DNA of 29,350 bases from Sanguinoderma infundibulare (taxonomy: Eukaryota > Basidiomycota > Agaricomycetes > Polyporales > Polyporaceae): contig JAVLRN010000039.1 in NCBI GenBank assembly GCA_032821775.1, positions 1 to 29,350 of the forward strand, in the 5' to 3' direction. The notes beneath the pieces are model-generated. The model saw nothing but the letters and a program-made list of their open reading frames with translations. It had not been told where the DNA came from and did no database searches. Numbering within the stretch: the first letter of the stretch is position 1; every line of letters starts with the position of its first letter. Positions 1-10,645 of this stretch are shown one piece after another. Both the position numbers and the translations under genes were made by a program.

Positions 1-561
1 GGTATACCGGTAAAATTATAATAAGGTCTAAGTACACCTTTAATATTTGGAAAAGCTACTATTATACTATCAGTAAGACCTTTATTAAGATTGCATTTCA
101 ATGCTACTATTCTTTCAAGGCCTTCTTGAGTTAAATGTTGTTTTTGCTTAATTAAATCATAACATTGTTTAAATAATAAAAAAATCAGAAACTTTAGTAC
201 CAATAAGTGGGTATTTAACAAAGTGGTCAACGATTACTTGTAATTCTTGTATGTTGTCTACTCTAAATAAAGCAGTTTATTACTATTTTTTCTAACTTTA
301 CCCACACCAAAGGTATATCTTATACTTTCTAGGATTGCAATATCTTTAATATGTATATGTATAGAAAAATTAGGAGTTACTCTCCACTTCATTTTAGAGT
401 TATCATCTTTATACATAGAAATAATGAACGAAGCTTCAGCGTCTGAAAATCCTGTTAATAAACCATGGATTTATCTTACTGTTAGCTGTTAAGGTAGAAA
501 AACATCTGCTATTTAATTGTTTAGTAGGGATTTTGACTTGATAGTTTCTTTCGAAACCCAT
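1..561 (-). CDS. LAGLIDADG homing endonuclease in rns intron, partial and frameshifted
   Basis: Reads from ATG at 561-559 with N-terminus [16 protein letters not shown], almost the same as the HEG in nad5 intron 2. The first LAGLIDADG helix, WFITGFSDAEASF, appears after a one-base shift near 470. It is followed by the usual beta-rich stretch (KMKWRVTPNFSIHIHIKDI) and, after another shift near 275, by RVDNIQELQVIVDHF and KQCYDLIKQKQHLTQEGLERIVALK. The second motif would lie beyond position 1. The enzyme would cut intronless rns alleles at the insertion site and may also act as an intron maturase. At least two single-base breaks are present; because conserved genes in this window show the same kind of break, it may not be a true pseudogene. 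Confidence 0.75.
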
Positions 562-836
562 TAGAGTACACCTTAAGAGCATTTGTTTGGATTTGGCTTT
601 AATGCTCCAACTACCGTCTACTCGTTGCTCTTTTACAGAATCTGTGTGCGAAACAAACTCTGACTTAGATCCGCGATAGCCATTTCTCTTTCGATCATCT
701 TATGACTTGTTACCTTACCTGTATAATTACTACAGCCACTTATAGCCTTTCGGATATAGCTTGGTATCATAAGCTTTAGGGAGTTCCCGGAGTTTGATAG
801 TTTTAGCCAATTTAGTGTTTTCCCAAAACACATATC
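1..836 (-). mobile_element. Group I intron in rns, S1224-type site, 3' part outside window
   Basis: The rns exon ends in GGGCT and bacterial-like sequence is lost directly after it, which corresponds to the known insertion site S1224 (numbering from memory). The intron opens with GATATGTG and contains a group I core: a Q-like block with ACTCCGGGAACTCCC (about 797-780) and the CTATAAGTGGC / GGTAACAAGTCATAAG stretch (about 745-700). From 561 leftwards it carries a LAGLIDADG reading frame. Core and HEG are closely related to nad5 intron 2 (7124-8448). The intron 3' end is not in the window. Confidence 0.85.
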
Positions 837-2055
837 AGCCCAGAACATGAGGGCCATAACGACTTGTCTTAGCCCCCGCTGAATCTCTATCAGATTCATT
901 AGTTATTAAGTATAAATTAATAACAGGGATTTCGTTCGTTAGTGGAACTAACCTAATGTTTAACAACACGAACTGAAGACAGCCATGCAACACCTGTACT
1001 TAAGTATTTTAAAAAAAAAAAGTATAAAATACTCCCACCATTTTATTTGCCTTGTTATTACAAAGTAAAGAAAAAATAGTTTGTATGCAAGTTCTGGTAA
1101 GGTTTTACGCGGATTATCGTATTAAATAACATGCTTCACTCCGTTTGCTTCGAGACCGACTAATTTTTTTGTTTTCTACTTTGCAGTAGTACTCACAAGG
1201 CGGAATGGTTATTGTGTTAACTTCGTCTCTAGTAGTTTTTATTTTTACTAATGACTACCATTCATCGTTTACAGAAAGGAGTACCGGGGTATCTAATCCT
1301 ATTTCCTACCCTTACCTTCGTTTCTCAGCGTCAATCATTAGTGGAGAGTGGCCTTCGCCCTAAGTATTCTGCCTAGGATCTAAGGATATCAGCCCTCCTC
1401 TAGGCGTTATACACTATAACCTCTTTTTGATTCTAGCTTTCAATCAGACCACTTATTTATTTTTGTAAGAAATAATTTTATGAAAGCTGCCTACAAACCC
1501 TTTACGCCTGTTTAAGATGATTAACGTTTGCGTCTCTGGCCTTACCGAGTCTTCTGGCACCAGTTTTGGACGACACTCATAGTAAGGTAATATCATTATT
1601 TTCCCTTACGACATCATGAATTTAAAGAAATTCTATGATTTCAGTTAGCTAGTTCACTCTTTCGAGCATTGACTAATATTCTCGACTGCTGGTAGTGTTA
1701 ATACTACTTGGGAGATTTCATCCCCAATGTGGCCAGAGGTTCTTTAAAACATGACTTTCGATCGTTGGCTTGGTAGGCATTTACCCTACCAACTACCTAA
1801 TAAAATTAAATAGAATCCTATAGCAGAAATGTTCCTTTACTCTATATCTCCTAGCTATGAAGACTATAGGGTATCTTATTTAATATACTCACCTCTACAC
1901 CTTATACCCTAGCCCTTTAATATAATATTTGAAATATTATTTTTTTAAATTAAAAATCACATCGGATACAACGATTCGCATGTCTTAAACTACTGAAAAA
2001 CGTTCAATCGGAACCAAAATTAAATTCTTACTGAAATTAAACTTATACCTTTACA
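837..2055 (-). rRNA. rns: Small-subunit ribosomal RNA, 5' exon (gene runs off the window)
   Basis: Minus-strand small-subunit rRNA of the mitochondrial ribosome. Landmarks on the minus strand, in order: the 5' segment with GATTGAACG and AGACATGCGAATCG (about 2010-1970), the 530 loop GTGCCAGAAGACTCGGTAA (about 1562-1544), the 790 region ATTAGATACCCCGGTA (about 1295-1280), the helix-34/35 area with GGTGTTGCATGGCTGTC (about 990-970), and AAGTCGTTATGGCCC just before the intron. The 5' end is estimated at about 2055 by alignment with the bacterial start, within roughly 20 bases. The exon stops after GGGCT at 837, where a group I intron begins; the 3' exon lies beyond the window. The gene is AU-rich with an expanded loop around 1440-1480. 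Identity is certain; the end points are approximate. Confidence 0.95.
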
Positions 2056-2694
2056 GTATTAAGTTGTATTTTATATGCTTAACGCAATGTTTACAGTCTC
2101 TTTTATTTTTAATTTTTAACTTAAAATTTAAATTTTTATAATAATTAAATTTATTTTTTATACATAACCATTTTATTAAAAGTTATTGAAATAACCCTTT
2201 GTTTAAAAACTTTTTATGTTAAACTACCTATTATAATTATTAACCTAAATTTTAAAGATACTAATATCTAAATGATTTATAGTATTTAATATTTTAATCT
2301 AAAATTTTTACACTTAAACATATTTATATATAAATATATAATTATAAAAATAAATGAAAGATATATTATACAATATAATTAATATAAGATTTTAAAAGAA
2401 ATTTAATAATACAAAGTGGTTTTAGAAGTGATAAATTTTTATTAATATTTTAATTGTATCAATTATAGTTGTTAGTATGTTTTTAAGAAATGATGTAATT
2501 ATTATATAAAATAATTAACAATAGTTATAAATCTAAAGATAATTAGTTTTATCTATTTAAGTAGTAAAAGTTTATTTTACCGGTATAGGGGGTTATACCT
2601 TAAAATTATATTTGATTAAGGTAAAGTAGCTCAATAAATTATTAAAATCTATTTAATAAAAAATGAATATTTAAGATTCATTTTTTTTGTTTAC
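2056..2694. other. AT-rich spacer between the broken ORF and rns
   Basis: I see no gene, tRNA or long reading frame here. The stretch is extremely A+T-rich and rich in TTTAAATTT-type palindromes. The only G+C-bearing element is the short hairpin at 2582-2599. It lies upstream of rns on the transcribed strand, so a promoter or processing site could be present, but no known motif is recognised. Confidence 0.6.
2582..2599. repeat. Small hairpin with a G-run loop
   Basis: GGTATA and TATACC form a perfect six-base stem around the loop GGGGGT, preceded by TTTTACC. It is the only G+C island in the rns upstream spacer. It may be an RNA processing or replication-related structure, but nothing in the sequence decides this. 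Confidence 0.4.
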
Positions 2695-3349
2695 TCAAAC
2701 CTCCAAGAATTTTTTTTTACCAGTTTCCGATAATTTATTGTATTGGTCAAGAATTTCTTCTACACTTGGTGTATTTTGAATTAGAAGAGACTTGCGTTTT
2801 ATTTACCAAGTCTTTAGTTTTTATTTTCTGAATTTAGATTTGAGTCTAAAAACACATTACCGTATATTTTAGCTAACCAAGGAACAAATATTCTTTCTTG
2901 TCCAGCTTGAGCTCTAACCTCGTCAAGTAAGACTCCTCCAGATAGAATCCCTAATGATGTTCCTGCTATTTAACAACCAGTTTTAGCACAAATCAAAATT
3001 CTATGTATGTGACTAGCAGATCTATTCAGAGGTTAATTTCTTATCTCAAAAAATTCGGTTTATACAAAATAGTGTATACTCCATATACACCTTTTAAAAT
3101 ACAAATACAAGTCATTTGTATTGACTGTAAAGCAGCTAAAATTAAAACGATAGTATAGAATTGTTGATCTAGTTTGATATAATTATGGCTAAGAACAAGA
3201 AACAAGCAAATACCTCCTATAAATCTAATAACCCTTATATATAGATGGTTATACAACTTATCTATATTTGTAGGTAATAAAGATACTTTATATGCTTTTT
3301 TAAAGGCTATTAATATATCTTTTCTATTCCATTTGATTGGAAGGTTCAT
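2695..3349 (-). pseudogene. Broken ORF for an unassigned membrane protein, overlapping the nad5 end
   Basis: Starts at ATG 3349-3347 ([16 protein letters not shown]) and is open for 102 codons, with two hydrophobic segments at about residues 37-56 and 64-96. It then stops, but the protein clearly continues in a second frame (PLNRSASHIHRILICAKTGC, then a Gly-rich stretch GTSLGILSGGVLLDEV and QERIFVPWLAKIYGNVF) to TAA at 2814-2816, and in a third frame (NTPSVEEILDQYNKLSETGK) to TGA at 2695-2697. The breaks are a short T-run near 3050, two in-frame TAA codons (about 3040 and 2970) and further shifts near 2780-2815. I recall similar proteins as conserved hypotheticals in basidiomycete mtDNA, but cannot verify this. 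The start overlaps the last codons of nad5 out of frame. The two TAA codons are substitutions and so argue for real decay beyond length errors. Confidence 0.65.
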
Positions 3350-6300
3350 TATTAGAATTTACATTTGGAGTATTAAGTGGTGTAGTAAATTTTAAATTAT
3401 TAAATTTAATATTAGAATTGTCATTGTTTAACATATAACCAGTATTACTATGGGGGAATGGGGTAAATACAAATAATAAAGTAGCTAAATAAATTATAAA
3501 TAATCTATTTTCATTTAATATAGAAGTATCTAATAAAATAGGTGAGAATACTAAGAATACTAATGATAATAAACCAATAGTAATATATAATGAATATGTA
3601 GTTATAACTCCAGTATCTAATCTACCGATATTAAACCAGTTTGATTTAAAGTATTACTTAAACCATAAGGTCCTACAAATTCAATTACTCCTCTATCTAA
3701 TACTTTACTTACAAAGTAACCTAATTGTAAACCTCTACCAATAAAGTAATGGTTATATATAACATCAAATAAATATTACCATTTAAAAAAGTATAAATTT
3801 TTCTAGTTAAAGAACTTTCCATAAAGAATAAATTAGGTGTAAAGTGATATAAGTAAACAGCTAAAACTGCACCTATTAAAGATAAAATAGTTGGTAATAA
3901 TTTAACTAATCTTCCCATAGAGAATTCAGCTTCCACCATAGTCATATGATTTGGATGAATAAATATAGAATTACCAAAAGAAATCAGAACCTATACCTAC
4001 AAATAAATCAGAGAATACATATCCAAAGAAGATACTAAATAATGCTAATACAAATAAAGGTATAATCACTGCTAAAGTAGCTTCATGTGAATGTAAATAA
4101 GATGTTTTAGGTCCATTAGGTTTTGTTAAGAATACTAATGATATTAATCTAAATGAATAGAAAGCTGTTAAACCTGCTGTTAAACTTCCTAAAATAAAGG
4201 CAAATGTTCCTTCAAAACTATATTGTGCAAAAGCTAATTCAATTATTAAATCTTTACTATAGAATCCTGTTAACCATGGTGTAGCTAACAATGATAACGT
4301 ACCAACTAACATAGCTGTATAAGTAAATGGTAAGAAATTAATTAAACCACCTAATCTTCTAACATCTTGTTGGTCAGAAAAACTATGAATAACAGCTCCT
4401 GCCCCTAAGAATAATAATGCTTTAAAGAAAGCATGGTTAACCACATGCATTAATGCCACATTATATTGACTAAGCAAAAAAAAAAATATGTTTAGCCCTG
4501 CTCCCAGTCTCATAAATCATCTATATTACGAGAAGAGGCAGGACTTGTATTATACAAATTTTAAAAGTTTTTTAACAAACCTTTCTATATTAAAAAATAT
4601 AGTAATTAATTATAAAAATTAAACAGCAAATATTATAAACCTATTTTATATTTTAAAGTAGGATAAATATGATCAGATACAAGCGCTCTTACTTTAATTA
4701 CATCTCTGGCTTTAAAATGTAACCTCTATCTTTATCAGAATGAGGAGTTTTAACTAAATAAGAAGAAATATCAAATTTAGAAAGTAAAATAGATTGAATC
4801 CTATTCACTTCCATTAAAGTAAAGTTATTAAGATGAAGAATTATTCTAGAACAACTTTTATCCCAGCTTCCATCACCCATTATTAGAAAAGCAAAAGCTA
4901 ATGGTGTAAATAAAGAATCTAAATTTAAGGGTAACACCTTAATATTCTTGTTATCTATTGATTTATACCAATCATTATATAAAGAAGTGAAAAAGGTAAA
5001 GAAAGAGTTTGAAATGAATAAACTATTTTTTTATTTTGTCTGTTAATAATATGAATTCCACTTAACACTAAATTTAATTGAAAACACATTTTTCAAATTT
5101 CCTGAGTTAATTCTTGGTGTGTTTGTTGAATACTTAATAGTGCTTGTTTACCATTCATTCTAATTGAACCATCTGATAACATTATACCACAAACAACTTG
5201 CTTAAACCAATCTGGTATACTATTAGAGACTCTAATTTTCTCTTCTTTTGGCATATAACCTCTTGTTCTTTTTTTTGGTAAATTAGGTACAGCCATATAA
5301 AAAATATGATCAGGTACTAATATTCCGTTTTTAAAAATAAATTCAAAGTAATTACTGTATAAAAATATAATTAATATAGGCAACCCTATATAAACATATT
5401 GGCAATCACTTTCATAATTGATTGGACTATATCTTAATATAATAAATTAAAATAATCTATTTACTTCTTTCGTGTAGTCTCTGAGGATACTACTTTCTTT
5501 AAAGAGTTTAAATAAAGATTTGGTTTCCTGCTGATTGTCCATTGTTACATCCTTTAGGCTTCTAACTGGTAAAATTATTAAAATTATATAGTACCTAAGG
5601 CTTTAGGAGTTTCCAGCACATAGAAAGATTTAATGTTAGCCTTAGTGTTGACCAACAGCCATTACCATATATCCTAATTGACTTATAGTACTGAAAGCAA
5701 TAATTCTTTTTAAATCATTTTGCACTAAACCACATGTAGCAGCAAAGAAAGCTGTAGAGGCACCCACTAAGGTAATAACTAATAATGCTGTTGAACTATA
5801 TTCTAAGATTGGTGAACTTCTTACTAATAAATATAATCCAGCTGTTACTAGTGTGGCAGCATGAATTAATGCTGATACAGGTGTAGGCATTTATTGTTAA
5901 CAGTAAATTTCTCTACTGATCGGACTATATTATCTTAATATTTAAAAATATGAGCTTCACGTGTAGTCTCTGAGGATCCTACTCTTTTTTATATTTACTT
6001 TGGCAAGACGGCCAGGCAGAGTAAAAAAAAAATTATTTTTTGGTTTCCTGCTGATTGCCCATTTTAATATCTTCAAGATTTTTACTACCTAAATGGCACC
6101 GCCATTAAATGAGTACCTAAAGCTTTAGGGTGTTCCAGCATATAGTGAAATTTAACGAGGGCCATACACCAAAACATTATATCCCTAATTTATATAAAAA
6201 ATCCTTATGCATATACGGTTTTACTAATGAAATAACTCTATCCACACTAGTTTTAGATATTCTAATTCTATATCTATTGTTAATTTTATCTCTTACCTTC

Positions 6301-9300
6301 AAAGTAGATTTAATATTTAACTTTCCTAGTAATGATTGAAGAATTATACATTCTTCCTTGGTAAATTATTCTGTACAAAGAAGAACTGTTTTAGTTCTAC
6401 CATGTGAATCAAAATAACCATCACCATTATCCAATAAGCTAATGATATTTCTGAAAACATTTCAGATATATTTTTGGGTACAATTTTTATGAACTTGTTT
6501 TTTTCATTATACCATTTATACCACATACTATGTAAAGCTGTAAATAAAGTATGTGTTTTTGTACTAAAATGATACTGAGTTATTTTTTTACCTTTATGTT
6601 GAGGTAGTAAAATATTTGGATAAGGAAAAAATTTTGTATTAGTAAATTAGACTATAAATATTATCATTTAAATGATGTAAATAATTTAAGGAATAAACAT
6701 CCATAGTCATAGAATATTTACCTTCACCTTTATTCTTTTTAGAAAGATTAGTTGAACCATCACCTAACATATTACCTTGTTATAGTATATAATGTTTGAT
6801 TCGGTATAGAATTAATAATAGGTAAAATAGAGGTAGCAATATTAATGTCGTATGAACTTAAATAATAAGTATAGCAATATAAGATATTTATATATAATAG
6901 TGAAAATATGATGTTTTAATACTTTAAAACCCTCCATTGAGCCAGGTAACCAACTATGTAATGGAATTTGTGCAGATTTAGCCATAGCTCCACTTAATAA
7001 TAAAATACCAATAACATCAATAGCTGTACTATTCATAAATGGTGCTAAACTAAATAATGTTGAATAATTTAATGAACCTAATAAGGCTATTAGTGCAAAG
7101 AATCCTATACTTAACCCCATATCCATGGCAGTCAAATTTATCATGCAATTAAAAATTGATTATTTTCTTTTTGTGTTCATTTTATCTTTGATTAATTGAA
7201 TTTTAGCTATTCCTATAGGGCTTAGATGCTTACCTTCACCTATTAAAGTAGCAATTCCACAAAAATCTTGAAAATCTAATTGTTTGATCCCCTTAATTGA
7301 ATAAGCTTTAAAAAAGGAATAATTTTATTATTAATGTCTACAAATTTACCCACTTTAAAAACTTTAGCATTTTCACTGTGATAATAAACTGCACCACCAA
7401 TTCAAATATTTAGTTATTAACTCTAATAAAAATTTTGTCTCTATGATGTTGCGAAATTTTAAAGATTAATTGAACAATTTGACCTATTTTATTTTTATTA
7501 GATTTAGAAATAGTAACTAAAAAGCAACCTTCAGCGCTTGCAAATCCTGCTATCCAATTAGGATTTGGAATTTCAGTATATTTAATAATTGGTCGAGGCA
7601 CTGGTTTATAATTAACAAACTCAGATTTTTGCAAACCAGATAGGCCTAAGTTCATTGAGGCTCTAATATTAATAATTTTGCAGTAATCCTACGTCAGTCA
7701 AGTGAACCTTAGTGTTAATAAGGTTAACAATTTGTTTAAATAATTCAAAATCCGCAGCTTTTTGAGAAAGTAAAGGAAAATTTACAAAGTGTGGTATTAT
7801 AAAAATTGTTAAATCATGAAGTGAGTTTACTCTAAAGCTTTTTTCGCTTCGGTTATTTTTGCTAACGATGCTTCCGCAGGCAAAAAATTATTGTAATTGT
7901 AATAATAATTTCATATCCCTAGAATGTAAAGAGATTTGAAAACTCGGTTTTACGGTCCATCCAACTCTTCCTTTATCCGTTTTATCTATAGATATGGATA
8001 CACTGAAAGAAGCTTCACCGTCGCAAAAACCAGTCACAAACCAAGGATCTAACTTAGTTAATTGAACTTGCGCATAGGCGCTGGTACAAAAATTTGTTTT
8101 ATTTTTTAATTGTTTAGAAAGGACTTTGATTTGATAGTTTCTTTCGAAACCCATTAGAGTACACCTTAAGAGCTAATTACTTAATAAAGAATTTGCTCCA
8201 ACTACCATCTACTCGTTGCTCTTTTACCAGAATTTATATAATTTGGCTGTGGGTTTTGTTTAATAAATTCTGACTTAGATCCGCGATAACCCATTTCTGT
8301 TTTCACTCATCTTATGACTTGTTACCATACCCAGAGTATTAGTCTGGCCACTTATAGCCTTTCGAAGATAGCTAGGTATCATAAGCTTTAGGGCGTCCCC
8401 GGACTTTGATAGTTTTAGGCACAATAGAGAGATCCTACCTCTCAAAGCACCTACTCTATTCATAGTTAAGGCTAATATTGCTTGCTTTATTAGCTTGAAT
8501 TCTAGTAAACCAGAAGTTATTAATAAATAAGAAACTACTCCAATCAAATCTTAAAATAAAGAAATTTAAATTATATAATTTCTCTATAGGTCTAATTGTG
8601 ACACATATAGAAAGCTTTTTTCTTTATTTCCTGTTACATTGAACACCTATCAGGTTTTACTTCATGCATTGACATCATTGTCAAATTAGGTTGAAAACAA
8701 AGATGAAGATTCTGACTATGCATTAAGCACCATTTCAGGCACCCATTATTGAACTAGTCGATAGCGATTTAAAATGAAACCGACGATCTATAAAAAAAAG
8801 CTTATTAATTTTTGATCGTTTTCATAATGTCGCAAAAAAATGTTATTCATATTCATATTCATAATGAATTAAATATAAATGAATCTTTATTCTTCATTTC
8901 AATTTTTCTAAAGATTTACATTTTTTACTATGGTATTAAATTAATAATCTCCTAATTTATAATATAAAGTAGATACCATATAAGGTTTTAATAATATTAG
9001 AAAAAGTAGACATAGATTGACTAGAAACATATAAAGTATATCCTTTATTTTTTCCTCCTGAGTGTATTGTAACTGTAAGATTGAATTTGTTTTTTAATAT
9101 TTCACATAATTGTGAAAGTTCTTTATATGTAAAACAATTAGTAGCTATTTTTGCTCCTTTTTTTAATTTACTACCATCATCCATAAACCATATAGCTAAA
9201 GCAAGTGGACTTAAAATTTGTTCTATATTATGAGGTATTATTTTAACATATTTTCCTTCACATAAGGTATAAAACATATCATGAATCCAATTAAAGCTAG

Positions 9301-10116
9301 AAAAAGTATAAGTATTTATACTATAATGAAAATATATTTCCCCATTTTTTCTAATTCTTTTTTTAGTTTAGGTTTATTATATTACAATAACCTCTAGTAG
9401 ATAAATAAGAATGAAACACATTAAATATTCTACATTTTTATTTGATTGTTCAAATTTCATTCTAGTTCCTATTCCTTTTTTTTCTTTTTTCTAAATGACC
9501 ATCACCTAATAATGAACCTATTATTATGGAAATTATATCTATATTATGAGGACCTATTCTTTCTAAGGAAGTTATTCTTGTTTTATTTATTTGCTCAGAT
9601 ATATGCAATGGTAATGAAAATAAAACAATATTAAATTCGCTAGGACACCAATAAAGATTATTAAGATAATACCATTTAAGGCAATTTAATTTACCTTCCC
9701 AACCTACAAACATTACAAAATAATTAGCACCAGAAACTAATACTAACATAAAGAATGTGAATAATGATAAATAAGAAAAGAACCTTTGATTGTGAGGATC
9801 TTCTGCCATATAATTAGTAGAAAAAATATGGATTAAAGATGAAATATAAAGTACAGGTATAAACATTGATACTGTTAATTGATCAAATAAAAATTCCCAT
9901 TGAATACTTAATATTTCTGAATCCATCCATGAACATAAATGAACTAATACTGGAGAACCACATAAACCTACTTCATAAAAAGCTAAAGTAGCTAAAATTG
10001 ATGATATTATTAAGCAAGTACATGTGATGATATGAGCACCAGTCACACTATTTTTCTACCTAAAAACCTGAAACAAAACTCCCTAATAAAGGAAAAATTA
10101 ATATTGATAAATACAT
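3324..10116 (-). CDS. nad5: NADH dehydrogenase subunit 5, five exons, four group I introns
   Basis: Proton-pumping membrane subunit of respiratory complex I. Exons on the minus strand: 10116-9693, 8544-8449, 7123-6929, 5887-5651 and 4474-3324. They join as [43 protein letters not shown] and [19 protein letters not shown], all classic Nad5 motifs; each intron follows a T and ends in G. The start ATG overlaps the nad4L stop by one base (TAATG). The stop TAG is at 3324-3326, after a Thr/Asn/Pro-rich tail. Expected product is about 701 aa. Single-base breaks: exon 1 lacks a T near 10060 and a G near 10050; exon 2 lacks an A and, a few codons on, has an extra A; exon 5 has an extra T near 3976 and lacks an A near 3778 and a T near 3635. 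Protein conservation on both sides of every break shows one gene. Confidence 0.93.
4475..5650 (-). mobile_element. Group I intron 4 of nad5
   Basis: Lies between AVG and [10 protein letters not shown]. The 5' exon ends in GGT and the intron ends in G before CTTAGTCAA. Core elements are visible: GTGCTGGAAACTCC (about 5620-5605), GACAATCAGCAGGAAACC (about 5540-5523), GTATCCTCAGAGACTACACG (about 5492-5473) and AAGATATAGTCCAATC (about 5434-5419). Core sequence is very similar to nad5 intron 3 and rnl L2500. It carries the HEG at 4698-5383. Confidence 0.88.
4698..5383 (-). CDS. LAGLIDADG homing endonuclease in nad5 intron 4, frameshifted
   Basis: Two-motif LAGLIDADG protein. The N-terminal half (5383-5093, TTG start or read through from upstream) has a hydrophobic lead [14 protein letters not shown], a basic linker and motif 1 [17 protein letters not shown]. 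The C-terminal half has motif 2 [15 protein letters not shown], ending at 4698. Between them (5090-4940) the other frames give [12 protein letters not shown] and [23 protein letters not shown], so the halves belong together with one or two length breaks. The acidic residues of both motifs (D in LSDG and MGDG) are kept. It is expected to cleave intronless nad5 alleles at this site. Confidence 0.8.
5888..6928 (-). mobile_element. Group I intron 3 of nad5
   Basis: Sits between GSMEG and [12 protein letters not shown]. The 5' exon ends GAGGGT and the intron ends in G before CCTACACC. Core blocks GCTGGAACACCCTAAAGC (about 6142-6125), GGGCAATCAGCAGGAAACC (about 6060-6042) and GATCCTCAGAGACTACACG (about 5975-5957) match those of nad5 intron 4. 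A small G+C insert (GGCAAGACGGCCAGGCAGAG, about 6001-6020) and a palindrome AATGGCACCGCCATT (6092-6106) are peculiar to this copy. Confidence 0.88.
6177..6928 (-). CDS. LAGLIDADG homing endonuclease in nad5 intron 3, frameshifted
   Basis: The reading frame continues from nad5 exon 3 into the intron ([16 protein letters not shown]), a common in-frame fusion layout. Further on, in shifted frames: [15 protein letters not shown], motif 1 [20 protein letters not shown], the middle [20 protein letters not shown], motif 2 [14 protein letters not shown], and the C-terminus [18 protein letters not shown] with TAA at 6177-6179. Breaks occur near 6840, 6775, 6650 and 6430 (a missing G in ATGGTGATGG), and there is an in-frame TAA at about 6365. 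Both motif aspartates are present once the frame is followed. Confidence 0.75.
7124..8448 (-). mobile_element. Group I intron 2 of nad5, sister of the rns intron
   Basis: Sits between MNRVG and DMGLSIGFF. The 5' exon ends in GTAGGT and the intron ends in G before GATATGGGG. The core region 8180-8448 contains AAGTCCGGGGACGCCCTAAAGC (split by a gap) and GTAACAAGTCATAAGATGAG, which parallel the rns S1224 intron line by line. It carries the two-motif HEG 7160-8154. Confidence 0.88.
7160..8154 (-). CDS. Two-domain LAGLIDADG homing endonuclease in nad5 intron 2, frameshifted
   Basis: Starts at ATG 8154-8152 ([16 protein letters not shown]), the same N-terminus as the rns intron HEG. Motif 1 is [17 protein letters not shown] (about residues 39-55); motif 2 is [17 protein letters not shown] (about 7560-7510). 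The first aspartate of motif 2 is replaced (ASAEG rather than xDAEG), so catalytic competence is doubtful. The frame runs on through [20 protein letters not shown] and [17 protein letters not shown] to TAA at 7160-7162. Frame breaks lie near 7900, 7650 and 7430. Expected length is about 330 aa, normal for a monomeric LAGLIDADG enzyme. Confidence 0.78.
8545..9692 (-). mobile_element. Group I intron 1 of nad5
   Basis: Sits between GWEG and IGVVSYLL. The 5' exon ends in GAAGGT and the intron ends in G before ATTGGAGTAG. The HEG is fused in frame to exon 1 and occupies 9692-8957. The remaining 400 bases form the RNA core, including AACTTGACTTCATGC-like pairing blocks around 8650-8770; the subgroup is not determined by eye. 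Confidence 0.82.
8957..9692 (-). CDS. LAGLIDADG homing endonuclease fused to nad5 exon 1, frameshifted
   Basis: Continues the nad5 exon 1 frame directly. Motif 1 is [18 protein letters not shown] (about 9535-9480) and motif 2 is [18 protein letters not shown] (about 9215-9160). The C-terminus, [15 protein letters not shown] to YGIYFIL, ends at 8957. Two breaks: one A too many in the A-run after HLEKR (about 9478) and a missing G in ATGTG (about 9420), after which [12 protein letters not shown] and [17 protein letters not shown] restore continuity. Both motifs keep their acidic residues, so a working enzyme is plausible if the breaks are assembly errors. Confidence 0.8.
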
Positions 10117-10383
10117 TATGTTCTTAAAGAGATATTTCCTCTTAATCTATAAAAAGCAACTAAAATACTTAAACCTATTACTGATTCTGCACCTGCTATT
10201 GATATAATAAAGATACTAAAATTTTGTCCGATAGCATCGTCAAAACTAAATGAACTTATTAACACTAATAAGGTTACAGCTAATAGCATTATTTCTATTG
10301 CTATAATCATTAATATTATGTTTTTTCTATTTAAAATAAATCCTAAAACACCAATTAAAAAATAAAAATAATGATAAATTCAT
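10116..10383 (-). CDS. nad4L: NADH dehydrogenase subunit 4L
   Basis: Small three-helix membrane subunit of complex I. The core LNRKNIILMIIAIEIMLLAVTLLV and AESVIGLSILVAFYRLRG are diagnostic. The start is ATG 10383-10381 (MNLSLFLF), giving the family length of 88 aa if the T-run near 10350 is one base shorter than shown; with the run as written, only the part from 10310 is open. The stop TAA (10116-10118) shares one base with the nad5 ATG, the usual fungal nad4L-nad5 arrangement, which suggests co-translation from one mRNA. The leader carries three blocks shared with the HEG at 17227 (see repeat entries). Confidence 0.9.
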
Positions 10384-10433
10384 AGGTTTAAATATTTAGC
10401 TTATCCTTTGGGTACCAATATATGAAAAGAAAA
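10384..10433 (-). promoter_or_regulatory. nad4L leader, copy A of a three-block element
   Basis: On the plus strand, TTTAAATATTT (10387-10397), CCTTTGGGTAC (10405-10415) and ATATGAAAAGAAAA (10420-10433) occur directly ahead of the nad4L start. The same blocks, in the same order and nearly the same spacing, precede the L2449 HEG start (17234-17276). A position immediately before two start codons suggests a translational or RNA-processing role, or a copied leader. This is inference. Confidence 0.55.
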
Positions 10434-10645
10434 TGAAGACTACTTCATTTTATGTTAAATTATTTTATAAATAGGGTTTTCATATTTTTATCCCTTTGAT
10501 TTTTTTATAAAATATAATTATATAAATATTAAACTATATTTTTATGGTTATACATAGAATAATAATTTATAATATTTTTATTTGAATATCTATCTATTTA
10601 ATAGATTATTTATTTCTACCGGTGATAGAGATTATAAATTATAAA

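Noticed and set aside
633..899. 88-codon minus-strand open frame
   Set aside because: It is rns exon (837-899) plus the group I core of the S1224 intron, not a protein; the frame ignores the exon-intron border and matches structural RNA blocks.
6130..6339. Plus-strand frame of 69 codons
   Set aside because: Antisense of the C-terminal part of the nad5 intron 3 HEG.
9446..9634. Plus-strand frame of 62 codons
   Set aside because: Antisense of motif 1 of the nad5 intron 1 HEG.
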